A stretch of DNA of 64,000 nt from positions 186,001-250,000 of the forward strand of contig NZ_CP115160.1 in assembly GCF_027594545.1 (NCBI RefSeq). The letters are read 5' to 3'. The translations under genes and the position numbers were made by a program. Under the pieces are notes generated by a model, which saw only the letters and a program-made list of their open reading frames with translations, was not told where the DNA came from and did not search any database. Shown in pieces: positions 33,395-43,267 of the stretch; within the stretch, counting starts at the first letter, position 1, and the number at the start of each line of letters is the position of its first letter. The DNA comes from Algoriphagus sp. TR-M9. GTDB lineage: Bacteria > Bacteroidota > Bacteroidia > Cytophagales > Cyclobacteriaceae.

Positions 33395-34111
33395 CTACAA
33401 TTCCAGCTTTCTTCTATACATCTGAATAGTATTCTCCAGACCGTAATACAGCGCATCACAGATCAAAGCATGGCCAATAGAAACTTCATCCAGGTAAGGG
33501 ATGGATTGCTTCAGAAATGCCAGGTTTTGCAAGTCCAGATCATGGCCGGCATTGAGTCCTAGTCCCAATTCCCTTGCCAATTGGGCAACTTCCACATAAG
33601 GTTTTACAGCCGCCTCTTTATCCTTGTGATAGGTTGAAGCATAGGGCTCGGTATAAAGCTCTACCCGATCCGTTCCGGTGCGTTTCGCAGGTTCAAAGTA
33701 CTTGCTTTCTGGATTGATGAAAATCGACACCCGTACTCCTGATTCGTGTAGTTCGGCCACAATATCGGTCAGCATTTCCCGGTTTGAGATGGTGTCCCAT
33801 CCGGTATTGGAAGTGATGGCATCAGGCGGGTCTGGGACCAAAGTAGCCTGCGCCGGCTTGACCAAGCGTACCAATTCCATAAATCTATGGTCGGGATATC
33901 CCTCTATATTAAATTCTGTAGTGACGACCTTCGTCAGGTCTATCACATCCTGATAGCGGATATGGCGTTCATCCGGCCTGGGGTGTACGGTAATTCCCTG
34001 CGCTCCAAATCGTTCTGCATCAAGCGCTACTTGGACTACATTGGGATTATCAGCACCCCGAGCATTGCGAAGTGTCGCGATCTTGTTAATATTTACACTG
34101 AGCTTGGTCAT
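33395..34111 (-). CDS. pdxJ: Pyridoxine 5'-phosphate synthase
   Basis: 238 residues from ATG 34111, which gives the standard [19 protein letters not shown] start; an in-frame start 51 nt upstream adds an atypical segment. Family marks include [27 protein letters not shown], and [15 protein letters not shown]. The enzyme condenses 3-amino-1-hydroxyacetone phosphate with deoxyxylulose phosphate in de novo vitamin B6 synthesis. Divergent from yqeY. Confidence 0.96.
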   Translation of the reverse strand: MTKLSVNINKIATLRNARGADNPNVVQVALDAERFGAQGITVHPRPDERHIRYQDVIDLTKVVTTEFNIEGYPDHRFMELVRLVKPAQATLVPDPPDAITSNTGWDTISNREMLTDIVAELHESGVRVSIFINPESKYFEPAKRTGTDRVELYTEPYASTYHKDKEAAVKPYVEVAQLARELGLGLNAGHDLDLQNLAFLKQSIPYLDEVSIGHALICDALYYGLENTIQMYRRKLEL

Positions 34112-34128
34112 ATCCGAGTCGAAAAAGG

Positions 34129-34136
34129 TATTTTTG
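34129..34136 (+). promoter_or_regulatory. -7 box (TATTTTTG) for yqeY-cvpA-pabA
   Basis: Matches TANNTTTG 38 nt before the yqeY start, with TTGG at 34104-34107 as a plausible -33 element about 22 nt upstream. Confidence 0.55.
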
Positions 34137-34173
34137 TCTGAATTAATAGAATTGTAACACAAACTTAGGACTA

Positions 34174-34626
34174 ATGAGTTTAAAGCAGAAAATAGAAGGA
34201 GAAATTAAATCAGCAATGATCGCTAAAGATAAAGCACGTTTAGCGGCTTTGCGTTCGATCAAATCCCTGATTCTTTTGGAAGAAACTAAAAGCGGTGCAA
34301 AGGCTGACCTGACTGAGGAAGATGAGCTGAAACTTCTGACCAAAGCCGCAAAGCAACGCAAGGATTCTGCAGATATTTACGAGCAGCAGGCCCGATTTGA
34401 TCTGTATGAGGTGGAAATGGCTGAACTCAAAATCTTGCAGGAATTCCTGCCCAAAGCCCTAACTGATGAAGAGCTAACAGCGGCTGTACAGGAAATAATC
34501 ACGCAAACGGGAGCATCCAGTCCCAAGGATATTGGGAAAGTAATGGGCGTAGCCAGTAAGCAATTGGCAGGCAAAGCTGATGGCAAAGCGATTTCTGAAA
34601 AAGTGAAAGTGATATTAAACAGTTAA
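34174..34626 (+). CDS. GatB/YqeY domain protein
   Basis: 150 residues, helical. [33 protein letters not shown], and the C-terminal [24 protein letters not shown] match the YqeY family, related to the C-terminal tail domain of GatB, which binds tRNA in the amidotransferase. The free-standing protein has no settled function. The next gene begins one base after its stop. Confidence 0.9.
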   Translation: MSLKQKIEGEIKSAMIAKDKARLAALRSIKSLILLEETKSGAKADLTEEDELKLLTKAAKQRKDSADIYEQQARFDLYEVEMAELKILQEFLPKALTDEELTAAVQEIITQTGASSPKDIGKVMGVASKQLAGKADGKAISEKVKVILNS

Positions 34627-34627
34627 G

Positions 34628-35173
34628 TTGAGCATAATAGACATTATAATCGTCGCCTTGCTTGGCCTGGGAGCCTATGAGGGATACCGCAAAGGATTCC
34701 TTCTTGGGGTCTTAGGCCTGTTCGGTTTTGTCATTGCGCTGATTCTGGGCATTTATTTTATGGCTCCGGCCAATGACTGGCTGGCAGATAATGTCACGGA
34801 GTTTAATCTGGGATTTCCCATCATGGGTTTTCTGGTGATATTTTTTCTCACTCTTCTTTTGATCAAAGTGGCAGGCTGGATCCTAAAGCAAGTCATGAAT
34901 CTGGTGCTGCTTGGAGGACTGGACTCCACGGTGGGAGCTATTTTTGGAGTGGTGAAAGCTGCCTTTTTCATCAGTTTGTTTTTTTGGCAAGCGAATCTGT
35001 TCAAATTGGATATGCCTAAAAAATGGACAAAAGATTCCGAGATGATGCCATTCATCCAACCTATAGCACCGGGAATAGTCTCTTTTGTGGAGCCTTTTTT
35101 CCCGAGCGTAGAGGAGAGTTTGAAGCAGTTGGAAGAAGTAGTGGAGAAAATCAAAGATGCTGCTACTGATTGA
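34628..35173 (+). CDS. CvpA family membrane protein
   Basis: 181 residues with four hydrophobic segments. IIDIIIVALLGLGAYEGYRKGF is the CvpA-type N-terminus, and LGGLDSTVGAIFGVVKAAFFI the conserved third region. CvpA is linked to colicin V production and envelope stress; the exact role is unknown. It begins with TTG one base after the yqeY stop and overlaps pabA by 17 nt, so translation of all three is coupled. Confidence 0.85.
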   Translation: MSIIDIIIVALLGLGAYEGYRKGFLLGVLGLFGFVIALILGIYFMAPANDWLADNVTEFNLGFPIMGFLVIFFLTLLLIKVAGWILKQVMNLVLLGGLDSTVGAIFGVVKAAFFISLFFWQANLFKLDMPKKWTKDSEMMPFIQPIAPGIVSFVEPFFPSVEESLKQLEEVVEKIKDAATD

Positions 35174-35744
35174 TAATTTTGATTCCTTCAGTCATATGCT
35201 GGCTGATTTGCTGAGGCAAACAGGAGAGGAGCTCTTGGTGGTCCGCAATGACACTGCTTTGGAGGAGCTAAAAAAAGTCCCTTTCGAAGGATTGGTGCTC
35301 TCTCCAGGGCCAGGGACACCCGCAGCTGCTGGTAATTTAAATGCTATTCTTGCTTATTATTTTGATAAAGTCCCAATCTTAGGTGTCTGCCTTGGGCACC
35401 AGGCGATTGGGGAATTTTTCGGAGCCAAATTGGTGAAAAACCGAGTTCCTACCCACGGTAAAGTCCACCTTGTTCGCAAGACTAAGCCCCATTGTTTCAT
35501 TTCTGATAATTTGCCTGGTCGTTTTCATGTCACACGTTACCATTCCTTACAGCTTCGGGACTTGCCCGATGTTTTGGAAGTAATACTGGAAACGGAAGAA
35601 GGTGAAGTCATGGGGATGGTGCATAGAAAATTACCGATTGTAGGAATTCAATATCATCCAGAGGCACACCTCACAGCACATGGACTAGAGCTGGTGAAAG
35701 CATGGGTTGCCCGCATTTACGTAGAGAAGGAAACTCCCCTCTAA
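35157..35744 (+). CDS. Aminodeoxychorismate/anthranilate synthase glutamine amidotransferase
   Basis: 195 residues, class I glutamine amidotransferase. LLLIDNFDSFSHML starts the domain; the oxyanion segment is LSPGPGTPA, the nucleophile is C78 in GVCLGHQAI and the catalytic His-Glu pair is in YHPEAHLT. It supplies ammonia to PabB or TrpE for p-aminobenzoate or anthranilate. No synthase partner gene lies in the window, and the protein could serve both (amphibolic). Its ATG is inside the cvpA 3' end. Confidence 0.9.
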   Translation: MLLLIDNFDSFSHMLADLLRQTGEELLVVRNDTALEELKKVPFEGLVLSPGPGTPAAAGNLNAILAYYFDKVPILGVCLGHQAIGEFFGAKLVKNRVPTHGKVHLVRKTKPHCFISDNLPGRFHVTRYHSLQLRDLPDVLEVILETEEGEVMGMVHRKLPIVGIQYHPEAHLTAHGLELVKAWVARIYVEKETPL

Positions 35745-35752
35745 GCTCTCCT

Positions 35753-36406
35753 TTACCTTAAATCAATGATTTCGATTCCAGGATGTTTGGTGGCATCAAA
35801 TGCGAAATGTGAAGCAGGTAAGTTTGAGTTTAGCTTTAAGTTTTTGAACGAATAGGAGAAGACTCCACCTTGCCCATCAAACATTTCCCAGCCCAGAAGA
35901 TTAGAATTGCTTGAGTCAATCATCAGTTTGACTTGTTCAAAAGGGGCATTGTTGTTTTCGGCGATTAGTTGCACCACCTGTACTTTTTTGCCCTGATATT
36001 GCTTTTCGCCGAGGAGGCTGTAGTTGTATCCAGATTCGTAGAGTCTATAGATGTTTGAGGGTGTGAGTTCCCCTTCCATCTGTGAGGCATCATTAATGGT
36101 TACCTCCTTGTAATTATCTGACTGGATAAAAGTCCAGACGGTTTTGCTGTCATTAAAAATTTCCTGATCTGGAAGCTTCAATCGGTATTGTTCGCCTTTT
36201 ACGGCGATTTCTCCAGACTGTACATCTCCGGCTCCAGTCCCGTCTTGATAGGTGTAGTCAAAACTTGCGGTGAAACCGTTCATATCCTTGAACTTTTGGC
36301 TCATGGCATCCAGAATTGTTTTTGCCTGTGGGTCTTTCTGCGCTGTAGCTTGAAAGGAGATCAATAAGGCAAAGAGTAGGGTGTAAAGTAGGGTGATTTT
36401 TTTCAT
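35753..36406 (-). CDS. lolA: Outer-membrane lipoprotein carrier LolA-like protein
   Basis: 217 residues with signal peptide MKKITLLYTLLFALLISFQATAQ. The mature part has the LolA pattern: ILDAMSQKFKDMNGFTASFDY, then strands SGEIAVKGEQYRLKLPDQEIF and FNDSKTVWTFIQ, with VQVVQLIAENNNAPFEQVKLMID later. LolA shuttles lipoproteins across the periplasm to the outer membrane. It follows ftsK by 32 nt, a gene pairing often seen in Bacteroidota. Confidence 0.88.
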   Translation of the reverse strand: MKKITLLYTLLFALLISFQATAQKDPQAKTILDAMSQKFKDMNGFTASFDYTYQDGTGAGDVQSGEIAVKGEQYRLKLPDQEIFNDSKTVWTFIQSDNYKEVTINDASQMEGELTPSNIYRLYESGYNYSLLGEKQYQGKKVQVVQLIAENNNAPFEQVKLMIDSSNSNLLGWEMFDGQGGVFSYSFKNLKLNSNLPASHFAFDATKHPGIEIIDLR

Positions 36407-36438
36407 GAATTGAGCTGTTTGAACGATTTGAACAGCTA

Positions 36439-38946
36439 TTACAGACTGTTCAATAACTGTTCCAAACTAGCTTCATCCTGAATAAGTACTTCTCTGGCTT
36501 TGGATCCTTCGAAAGCCCCCACGATTCCTGCTGCTTCGAGTTGATCTATGATTCTTCCGGCTCGGTTGTAGCCTAATTTCAATTTACGCTGGATAAGTGA
36601 GGTACTTCCCTGCTGATGCATCACAATCAGCCTGGCAGCATCGTCAAAAAGGGCATCCCGATCGGAAAGATCTACTTCACCTACGGAGCCATCACCGTCC
36701 TCTCCTTCAAATTCCGGTAGCAGGTAAGCATCCGAATATCCTCGCTGTTCGCCTATATAATCACAGATTGCATCTACCTCGGGGGTGTCTAAAAATGCAC
36801 ATTGAATTCTCGTCATTTCGGATCCATGAGAAAGCAGCATATCTCCCATTCCGATCAACTGATCTGCTCCGCCTGCATCCAGAATGGTACGGCTATCGAT
36901 TTTCGAAGTGACACGGAAGGAAAGTCTAGCGGGAAAGTTGGCTTTGATGATACCTGTGATCACATTTACAGAAGGTCTCTGTGTAGCTACTACCAGGTGT
37001 ATCCCTATCGCCCGTGCCAGCTGTGCCAGCCTGGCAATAGGTCCCTCTATTTCTTTACCTGCGGTCATCATCAAATCCGCCAGCTCATCTATCACCAATA
37101 CGATATAAGGCATGAAATGGTGTCCCTTGTCCGGATTTAGCTTCCTGGCGATGAATTTTGCATTGTACTCCTTCAGGTTTCTGGCCCCGGCATCTTTCAG
37201 CAAGTTGTACCGATTGTCCATTTCTATACAGAGGGAATTTAAGGTGTAGATCACCTTTTTGGTATCCGTGATGATCGCCTCCTCGGCCCCCGGAAGCTTG
37301 GCCAGGTAATGCCTTTCTATTTTGTTGAAAAGGGTTAATTCTACCTTTTTGGGATCCACCAGAACGAACTTCAGCTGGGCTGGATGTTTCTTGTAAATCA
37401 AGGATGCCAAAATCATATTCAGCCCCACGGATTTACCTTGACCGGTGGCTCCTGCCATAAGCAAGTGAGGCATTTTAGCCAAATCCGCCACGAAGACTTC
37501 GTTAGAAATGGTTTTGCCCAGGGCAATAGGAAGGTCCTTATCCGAGCGCATAAATTTTTCAGTGCCCAAAACAGCTCTGGCCGGTACCAGCTCGCGGTTT
37601 TTATTTGGGACTTCTATCCCTATGGTGCCTTTGCCTGGAATTGGCGCAATGATCCTGATGCCTAAAGCGGCCAAACTCAAGGCAATGTCATCTTCCAGGT
37701 TTTTGATTTTAGAGATTTTCACACCCGGCTCTGGTACTATTTCATAGAGCGTGACCGTAGGTCCTATAGTAGCCTTGATTTCCTGAATTCCTATTTTGAA
37801 GTTTTCAAGCGTCTCTACAATCTTGTTTTTATTCTCTTCCAGTTCCTGCCTACTCACAGTTACTTTCTGCACATCATATTCATTGAGCAGATCTAGCGTG
37901 GGGTATTTATAGTGGGGAAGGTCCAGCGTAGGGTCATAAGCATCCAGGTTTTCTACCTCCTCGGCAGTTTTCTCCTCTCCGGCAGGTTTTACCACGGAGA
38001 AGTTCTTGTCGTCTTTGGGTTCCTCTTTATGCTCTACTTTCGGGTCTAAAATATTCAGCTGAGGTACGTCAAAAGCTATCTCATCTTTTGCCGGTTTTGG
38101 CTTGGGAGGAGATGCTGGGCTCAGGTCTATTTCTGTGGAAGGCTTTTCCTCATGTTCTGTATTTTGAGTGTCTTTCACTGTCCATGAGCTCCCGTCATCT
38201 TCTATATCCTCTTCTTCAGTATCTTCCACAAAAGGATTTTTTGGACTTCCTTCATTGCCAAGCTCAGGATCGTCTTCCGGTAGGTCAGTGCTGGAGCTTT
38301 TACTGGTGAACCAGTCGATTTTGTCTATATCAAAAAAGAAAATCACAAAAATAAGCATGGAGCCTCCCAGCAAGATAAAGGTGCCCCAGCTCAGAAAGTC
38401 TGCTGAAAGTTTGGCCAACTCATAACCAAAACCTCCCGAAAGGAAACTCCAATAGGAATAGCCTTTGATCAGGATGACAATGTAGCCAGTGAGCAGTCCC
38501 AGCCAAAAGGTAAAGAACAAGGCAAAGGTGGTGTAGCGTGTCAAGGAAATGAGCGGAATTTTAAATGCCCATTTGAATCCCAGAATGAATAGAAGCGGAG
38601 GGAAGAGAAAGGCTGCGATTCCAAACCAGCGATAAATCATCAGGTAGGAAGCTTGTGCGCCCAGGTAGCCTAGCCAATTGCTGGACTCCCGTGCCGTGTC
38701 GCGCAATTCCTGGCTAGTATTGTTCATCACCAGACTTTGGTCCGCCGGCCCATTGATCAGGTAGCTGATAAATGCTATCAATAGAAAAAGCGCAGTGGAC
38801 ATCAGCAAAATTCCTAAGGCTAGGCCGATTTTGGCTGTGTTTATTTTGCCAAAAGAAAAGCGAGGCCCATTACTGCCAGCCTTCTTTTTCTTGGCGGTTT
38901 CTCCTTTTTTTCTAAAAGTATTGGTCCTAGGTGAATTGGTGGCCAT
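36439..38946 (-). CDS. ftsK: DNA translocase FtsK
   Basis: 835 residues. Four or five N-terminal membrane helices (to about residue 200) are followed by an acidic, Pro/Glu-rich linker (~residues 210-340). The motor has Walker A GATGQGKSVGL at about residues 497-507 and Walker B VLVIDELADLMM, with a C-terminal winged-helix gamma domain (~769-833; LKLGYNRAGRIIDQLEAAGI) that reads KOPS-type sites. It pumps DNA through the septum and activates XerCD. Located between pyrD and lolA on the same strand. Confidence 0.96.
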   Translation of the reverse strand: MATNSPRTNTFRKKGETAKKKKAGSNGPRFSFGKINTAKIGLALGILLMSTALFLLIAFISYLINGPADQSLVMNNTSQELRDTARESSNWLGYLGAQASYLMIYRWFGIAAFLFPPLLFILGFKWAFKIPLISLTRYTTFALFFTFWLGLLTGYIVILIKGYSYWSFLSGGFGYELAKLSADFLSWGTFILLGGSMLIFVIFFFDIDKIDWFTSKSSSTDLPEDDPELGNEGSPKNPFVEDTEEEDIEDDGSSWTVKDTQNTEHEEKPSTEIDLSPASPPKPKPAKDEIAFDVPQLNILDPKVEHKEEPKDDKNFSVVKPAGEEKTAEEVENLDAYDPTLDLPHYKYPTLDLLNEYDVQKVTVSRQELEENKNKIVETLENFKIGIQEIKATIGPTVTLYEIVPEPGVKISKIKNLEDDIALSLAALGIRIIAPIPGKGTIGIEVPNKNRELVPARAVLGTEKFMRSDKDLPIALGKTISNEVFVADLAKMPHLLMAGATGQGKSVGLNMILASLIYKKHPAQLKFVLVDPKKVELTLFNKIERHYLAKLPGAEEAIITDTKKVIYTLNSLCIEMDNRYNLLKDAGARNLKEYNAKFIARKLNPDKGHHFMPYIVLVIDELADLMMTAGKEIEGPIARLAQLARAIGIHLVVATQRPSVNVITGIIKANFPARLSFRVTSKIDSRTILDAGGADQLIGMGDMLLSHGSEMTRIQCAFLDTPEVDAICDYIGEQRGYSDAYLLPEFEGEDGDGSVGEVDLSDRDALFDDAARLIVMHQQGSTSLIQRKLKLGYNRAGRIIDQLEAAGIVGAFEGSKAREVLIQDEASLEQLLNSL

Positions 38947-39000
38947 GTATGCGATTCAAATCCGAATTTAAGTTAAGATTAATGGTGGTTGCTTGACAAA

Positions 39001-40041
39001 TTACTTCGAAAAATAAGCCAATATTCCTTGTTTAATCTTTTTGATCAGGTTAGGTCCCTCATAAATCATGCCCGAGTAAACCTGTACCAAACTGGCTCCG
39101 GCTTCTAGCTTTTCTATAGCATCAGCCGCAGAATGTATGCCTCCTACGCCAATGATGGGAAAGGCCTTGTTTGACTTTTCGGAAAGGTATCGGATTACTT
39201 CAGTACTTCTTTTGGTCAGGACTTTACCGCTGACGCCTCCTGCTCCTATGGCCTCTATCTTGGAGCTGCTGCTGGTCAGTTTCGAACGGTCAATGGTGGT
39301 GTTGGTCGCTATGACTCCATCGATTTTGGTTTCCTGTACGATTTCAATGATGTCATCCAGTTGCCCATCGGTGAGATCAGGGGCGATTTTGAGCAAAATG
39401 GGTTTGGGATTGGCCTTTTGGTCATTGGCATTTTTCACTGCTTGCAACAGTTGTTTGAGTGGTTCCTTTTCTTGAAGATCCCGTAGATTGGGTGTGTTGG
39501 GTGAGCTGACATTGACTACAAAATAATCCACATAATCGTGTAGTGCTTCCAGGCAGATCAGGTAATCATCCACTGCATTTTCGTTCGGCGTCACTTTGTT
39601 TTTGCCGATATTTCCACCCACCAAAACATCTGATTTTCTGTTTTTCAGGCGCTGAACAGCCTCTTGGACTCCTCCATTGTTAAACCCCATGCGGTTGACT
39701 AAGGATTCATCCTGCGGAAGCCTGAAAAGCCTAGGCTGAGGATTGCCCGGCTGAGGCTTGGGGGTCAATGTGCCGATTTCTATGAAACCAAAGCCTAGCA
39801 TCGCCATTTCGTCTATTAGCTTGGCATCCTTATCAAATCCTGCTGCCAGTCCCACAGGATTTTTAAACTTCAATCCAAAAACCTCGCGTTCTAACCTAGG
39901 GTCTTCAAACTTGTAAAAAGTTCTGATCAGATCTCCCACGATAGGCAGGTTAAAAGAGAACTTGGTCAAACCCACTGTGGTATGGTGTGCTTCTTCTGGA
40001 TTTTGTCTAAAAAAGAATGGTTTAAGTAAGATTTTGTACAC
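39001..40041 (-). CDS. pyrD: Dihydroorotate dehydrogenase (quinone), class 2
   Basis: 346 residues with an N-terminal amphipathic extension ([19 protein letters not shown]) typical of the membrane-associated class 2 enzyme. [15 protein letters not shown] binds FMN and [17 protein letters not shown] holds the catalytic serine. GVIATNTT and [12 protein letters not shown] complete the barrel. It oxidises dihydroorotate to orotate with ubiquinone or menaquinone as acceptor. A TATCTTTG promoter box precedes it. Confidence 0.96.
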   Translation of the reverse strand: MYKILLKPFFFRQNPEEAHHTTVGLTKFSFNLPIVGDLIRTFYKFEDPRLEREVFGLKFKNPVGLAAGFDKDAKLIDEMAMLGFGFIEIGTLTPKPQPGNPQPRLFRLPQDESLVNRMGFNNGGVQEAVQRLKNRKSDVLVGGNIGKNKVTPNENAVDDYLICLEALHDYVDYFVVNVSSPNTPNLRDLQEKEPLKQLLQAVKNANDQKANPKPILLKIAPDLTDGQLDDIIEIVQETKIDGVIATNTTIDRSKLTSSSSKIEAIGAGGVSGKVLTKRSTEVIRYLSEKSNKAFPIIGVGGIHSAADAIEKLEAGASLVQVYSGMIYEGPNLIKKIKQGILAYFSK

Positions 40042-40065
40042 GAGCTGTCAGGTTGGATTGGACTG

Positions 40066-40073
40066 CAAAGATA
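40066..40073 (-). promoter_or_regulatory. -7 box (TATCTTTG) for pyrD
   Basis: Reverse-strand TATCTTTG, 24 nt before the pyrD start. Same octamer as upstream of gltX and rpsP. Confidence 0.6.
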
Positions 40074-40126
40074 TCGTTTTAATAAAAACAGCACTTCCCA
40101 AGCTGCAAAGAATCTGGTTCAATAAC

Positions 40127-40159
40127 TCAAAAGCCCACTCGCAGGGAATGGGCTTTTGA
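40127..40159. terminator. Hairpin between pyrD and the M20 gene
   Basis: TCAAAAGCCCA and TGGGCTTTTGA arms around an 11-nt centre that can pair further. A/T runs on both sides; on the reverse strand it ends the amidohydrolase transcript. Confidence 0.85.
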
Positions 40160-40185
40160 TGGATTGTTTTTTTTGAGCAAAAGAC

Positions 40186-41490
40186 CTAAGGCTGGTGTTT
40201 GTCGTTGTAATCCACTACTAGGTAACTCAAAGCTCTCATTCCTAAAACAAATCCTCCTTCGTCTATGTAGAAGTCCGGAGTGTGGTGCGAGGGCGTGGTA
40301 GCTGGGTCTCCACCTTTTTTCATTCCTCCTAGGAAAATGAATACACCAGGTTTTTCTCTTTGGAAGAAGCTGAAATCCTCAGCGCCGGTGACCGGGCTGA
40401 TGTAGTTGATATTTTCTGCCCCGGCTGCCGCCTCTAAGCTTGGTAACATTTCGGCGGTTAAGTCAGGATCATTCACTGTGGATGGGTATAGTTTTTCTAA
40501 GTTGAGCTCCACTGTAGCCCCTGCACTGGCTGCTATATTGGTCACGATTTCATTGATCCGCTTGTGTACTAGAGTCTGCTGTTCATCACCAAATGTCCGA
40601 ACGGTGCCTATCATCTCTACCTCTTCCGGTATAATATTATGTCGAATTCCGCCATGAATGGCCCCTATAGTGACTACCGCCGGGTTTTTGGTGACATTCA
40701 CACTTCTGGACAAAATAGTTTGCAGCCCCATGATGATCTGAGAGCTGGTCACGATGGGGTCCACACTAGACCAGGGATATGCACCGTGGGCTTGGGTGCC
40801 TTTTACTGTAATGTTCAGGTTGTCTACCGCTGCCATTATCGGGCCGGACCGGTAGCTTATTTGTCCTACCTCTGTCTGGGAATTGATATGCAGGCCAAAT
40901 ACTGCGTCCACATCTTCCATTACTCCTTCTTTAACCATAAGCTCTGCTCCTGCTATTTCTGCATCAAAGACTCCCTCTTCTGCAGGCTGAAAAATAAATT
41001 TCACATTGCCCGCTAGGTTTTCCTTCATTCCTGCCAGTACCTCGGCCACGCCCATCAAAATCGCGACATGGCTATCGTGCCCACAAGCATGCATCACACC
41101 GGTCTCCTGCCCGTTATAAGTAGCGGTATTTACTGATTTGAATGGTAATTCATTTCGTTCGGTGACCGGGAGTGCATCCATATCTGCCCGTAGCGCGACG
41201 GTAGGTCCGGGTTTTCCTCCTTTCAGCATACCCACGACTCCTGTGACTGCTACATTTTCGGTGACTTCTATGCCCAGCGAGCGGAGGTGATCTGCGACTT
41301 TTTTCGCTGTTCTGAATTCCTGATTTCCCAGCTCGGGGTACATGTGGATGTCCCTGCGCCATTCGATCACCTTTGACTCTAGCGCAGTAGCTTTGGAATC
41401 AATGGCTGTTCGAAGTTCCGTTTGGGCGTACAAGGTGACGGAAGCCAGAAGTAGTGGGGTGAGTAAAAAAGAGCGTAAATGATCCTTCAT
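40186..41490 (-). CDS. Exported M20 family amidohydrolase (amino-acid amide hydrolase-like)
   Basis: 434 residues with signal peptide (SFLLTPLLLASVTLYAQ). Metal-site motifs of the M20D group are present: MHACGHDSHVAILM and FIFQPAEEGVFDAE, the Cys and Glu ligands or base, with GAEDFSFF near the C-terminus. RRDIHMYPELGNQEF starts the catalytic domain. Relatives cleave N-acyl or conjugated amino acids such as indoleacetyl-amino acids or hippurate. Secretion to the periplasm points to nutrient recovery; the substrate is unknown. Confidence 0.88.
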   Translation of the reverse strand: MKDHLRSFLLTPLLLASVTLYAQTELRTAIDSKATALESKVIEWRRDIHMYPELGNQEFRTAKKVADHLRSLGIEVTENVAVTGVVGMLKGGKPGPTVALRADMDALPVTERNELPFKSVNTATYNGQETGVMHACGHDSHVAILMGVAEVLAGMKENLAGNVKFIFQPAEEGVFDAEIAGAELMVKEGVMEDVDAVFGLHINSQTEVGQISYRSGPIMAAVDNLNITVKGTQAHGAYPWSSVDPIVTSSQIIMGLQTILSRSVNVTKNPAVVTIGAIHGGIRHNIIPEEVEMIGTVRTFGDEQQTLVHKRINEIVTNIAASAGATVELNLEKLYPSTVNDPDLTAEMLPSLEAAAGAENINYISPVTGAEDFSFFQREKPGVFIFLGGMKKGGDPATTPSHHTPDFYIDEGGFVLGMRALSYLVVDYNDKHQP

Positions 41491-41635
41491 GGTTGCTGGT
41501 TGTTTTTTGCTTTATCCAAATTTAGAAAAATGTGCTGATGGTCAAGCTTTTCATGTGAATCTGCATGAAAACTCAAGGTCAAAAGAACTATTTTCACTCA
41601 ATTCACTTTTTAGGGTAAATCATAGAAAAACCAAT

Positions 41636-42337
41636 ATGCAACTAAATAACCAAACCGCTGTAGTCACGGGCGTAAGTAAAGGAATAGGACTGGAAGTAGT
41701 CAAATTGCTACTGGCAAAGGGAACAACAGTAGCCGGGTGGGGTAGAAATTCTCCCGATTTTCAGCATGAAAACTTTCATTTTTTCACCTGTGATTTGTCC
41801 GTAGAAAGTTCTGTGGAAAATGCCTTTCAGGAGACCACAACAAAACTCGGTACTGATATTCGTATTCTGGTAAATAATGCCGGTTTTGGGATAGCGGGAA
41901 AATTTGAGGAGATGTCTTCTGAGGATTGGAAAGCTATGTTTGACACCAATGTTCATGGTATTTTTTATGTGAGCAAAAGATTGGTACCGGCCATGAAAGC
42001 GGCAGACGAAGGACATATCTTGAATGTGGCTTCCATCGCCGGTCTGAATGGCGTTGCTAATTTTGCAGGATATGTAGGGACCAAGCATGCAGTTCGTGGA
42101 ATCTCCCATTCCATGTATATGGAATTGCGGGATTTTGGGATTAAAGTTTCCACCATTTACCCAGGCTCCACTCAGACGAATTTCTTTGATGATATAGCGG
42201 GGGCAAGTGCCCATGAGCACATGATGCGCCCGGAGGATGTCGCGCAAACGATCGTGCAGACTATTGAAACTCACCCCAATTACTTTGTGGCTGATGTGGA
42301 ATGCCGACCACTGAGGCCAAAAGGGAAAAAGAAGTGA
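41636..42337 (+). CDS. SDR family oxidoreductase
   Basis: 233 residues from ATG 41636, which starts the Rossmann fold directly (MQLNNQTAVVTGVSKGIGLE); a 147-nt longer in-frame ORF runs into the divergent amidohydrolase start and is rejected. NNAGFGIAGKFEEM and catalytic YVGTK are classical SDR marks, and the end carries FVADVECRPLRPKGKK. The dehydrogenase may act on a 3-ketoacyl-type or sugar substrate, but nothing identifies it. Followed by a terminator. Confidence 0.88.
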   Translation: MQLNNQTAVVTGVSKGIGLEVVKLLLAKGTTVAGWGRNSPDFQHENFHFFTCDLSVESSVENAFQETTTKLGTDIRILVNNAGFGIAGKFEEMSSEDWKAMFDTNVHGIFYVSKRLVPAMKAADEGHILNVASIAGLNGVANFAGYVGTKHAVRGISHSMYMELRDFGIKVSTIYPGSTQTNFFDDIAGASAHEHMMRPEDVAQTIVQTIETHPNYFVADVECRPLRPKGKKK

Positions 42338-42362
42338 TTTGCGATTGAACTAGCCTAGTGGT

Positions 42363-42387
42363 CCCCAAATGAGGTTTTCATTTGGGG
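42363..42387 (+). terminator. Terminator after the SDR gene
   Basis: CCCCAAATGA and TCATTTGGGG form a perfect 10-bp stem 25 nt after the stop; a short T run follows. Confidence 0.75.
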
Positions 42388-42484
42388 GCTTTCGTCCTAA
42401 GTCAATTTTTACCATTCAGCAGGCTTTGAGCTTGTTTTTAAGCAGAGATGTATTTATTTGGACAGAATTTTATAGAAAGCCGTC

Positions 42485-43009
42485 ATGAGAAAAGCACAAT
42501 TGATTATCATCTTCACCATTTTGCTAGGAGGTACTGCCTATTTTGGCCATTCTATGCAAAAGGACAATACGGTACCGCAGCTTGTAAGTGATGCTCCGGG
42601 CACTCTTCCGGATTTTACCTTGAGTGATATCGCGGGAAAGTCCAGTTCAATTCATGAATTGGCAGGGAATAAACCTACCCTGTTTATTTATTTCAATTCT
42701 ACTTGTCACCTTTGTCAAGAAGAGCTTGGTTCGCTTTCTAAAAGGATAGATGAGTTTGAGGATTATTCGATTATTTTGACCACGGTACAGCCCCTGGATG
42801 AGATGATTGATTTTGCGAATAGTTTACGCATCAAGGAAAAAGAAAACGTTCATTTCCTTTTGGACTCAAATATGGAAGTTGCCACCTACCTTCAGGTGAG
42901 AAGCGTCCCTTCTATCTATTGCTATGATTCAGAAAAGCAATTGGTGGCAGATTATGTAGGGATTACCAAGCTGGATTTATTGCTGGAAAAGTTAGAGTCG
43001 GGAAGCTAA
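42485..43009 (+). CDS. Membrane-anchored thioredoxin-like (TlpA/ResA type) protein
   Basis: 174 residues. An N-terminal hydrophobic anchor (LIIIFTILLGGTAYFG) precedes a thioredoxin-fold domain. The redox pair is C74-H-L-C77 in NSTCHLCQEEL. LPDFTLSDIAGK and VRSVPSIYCYD (cis-Pro loop) are redoxin marks. It should face the periplasm and reduce or shuffle disulfides, for example in cytochrome c maturation. Stands alone; the 284-nt gap downstream holds no gene I can see. Confidence 0.8.
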   Translation: MRKAQLIIIFTILLGGTAYFGHSMQKDNTVPQLVSDAPGTLPDFTLSDIAGKSSSIHELAGNKPTLFIYFNSTCHLCQEELGSLSKRIDEFEDYSIILTTVQPLDEMIDFANSLRIKEKENVHFLLDSNMEVATYLQVRSVPSIYCYDSEKQLVADYVGITKLDLLLEKLESGS

Positions 43010-43267
43010 GTTCTTTAACCGAGCCCTTTAGAATTATTGGTATTTCTCGACCCCTTTGAACGCGCTATCGATAAGGGCCTGCTGTTAATTCCCAGCAAAC
43101 TTGGATTGCATGATGGTTGCTTACCATTACTTGTTTAAAAGTTGTTTTGTAAGCCAGATGTCTGTGAAATCAATTTCTGAGAAATGGAATAATTTGAAGT
43201 TAAAAAAATGGAAAGCATAGTGCTGCTATCATTATTTCTTCAGACCGCGAAAACTCCATTTTTTCCT

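Noticed and set aside
34112..34162. Longer N-terminus for pdxJ
   Set aside because: The extra 17 residues are not PdxJ-like and run into the promoter region of yqeY.
41489..41635. Longer N-terminus for the SDR gene
   Set aside because: Would overlap the start of the divergent amidohydrolase and adds a non-SDR stretch before the Rossmann strand.
41708..42274. 188-codon reverse-strand open frame
   Set aside because: Antisense to the SDR gene, with its intact cofactor and YxxxK motifs; no independent signals.
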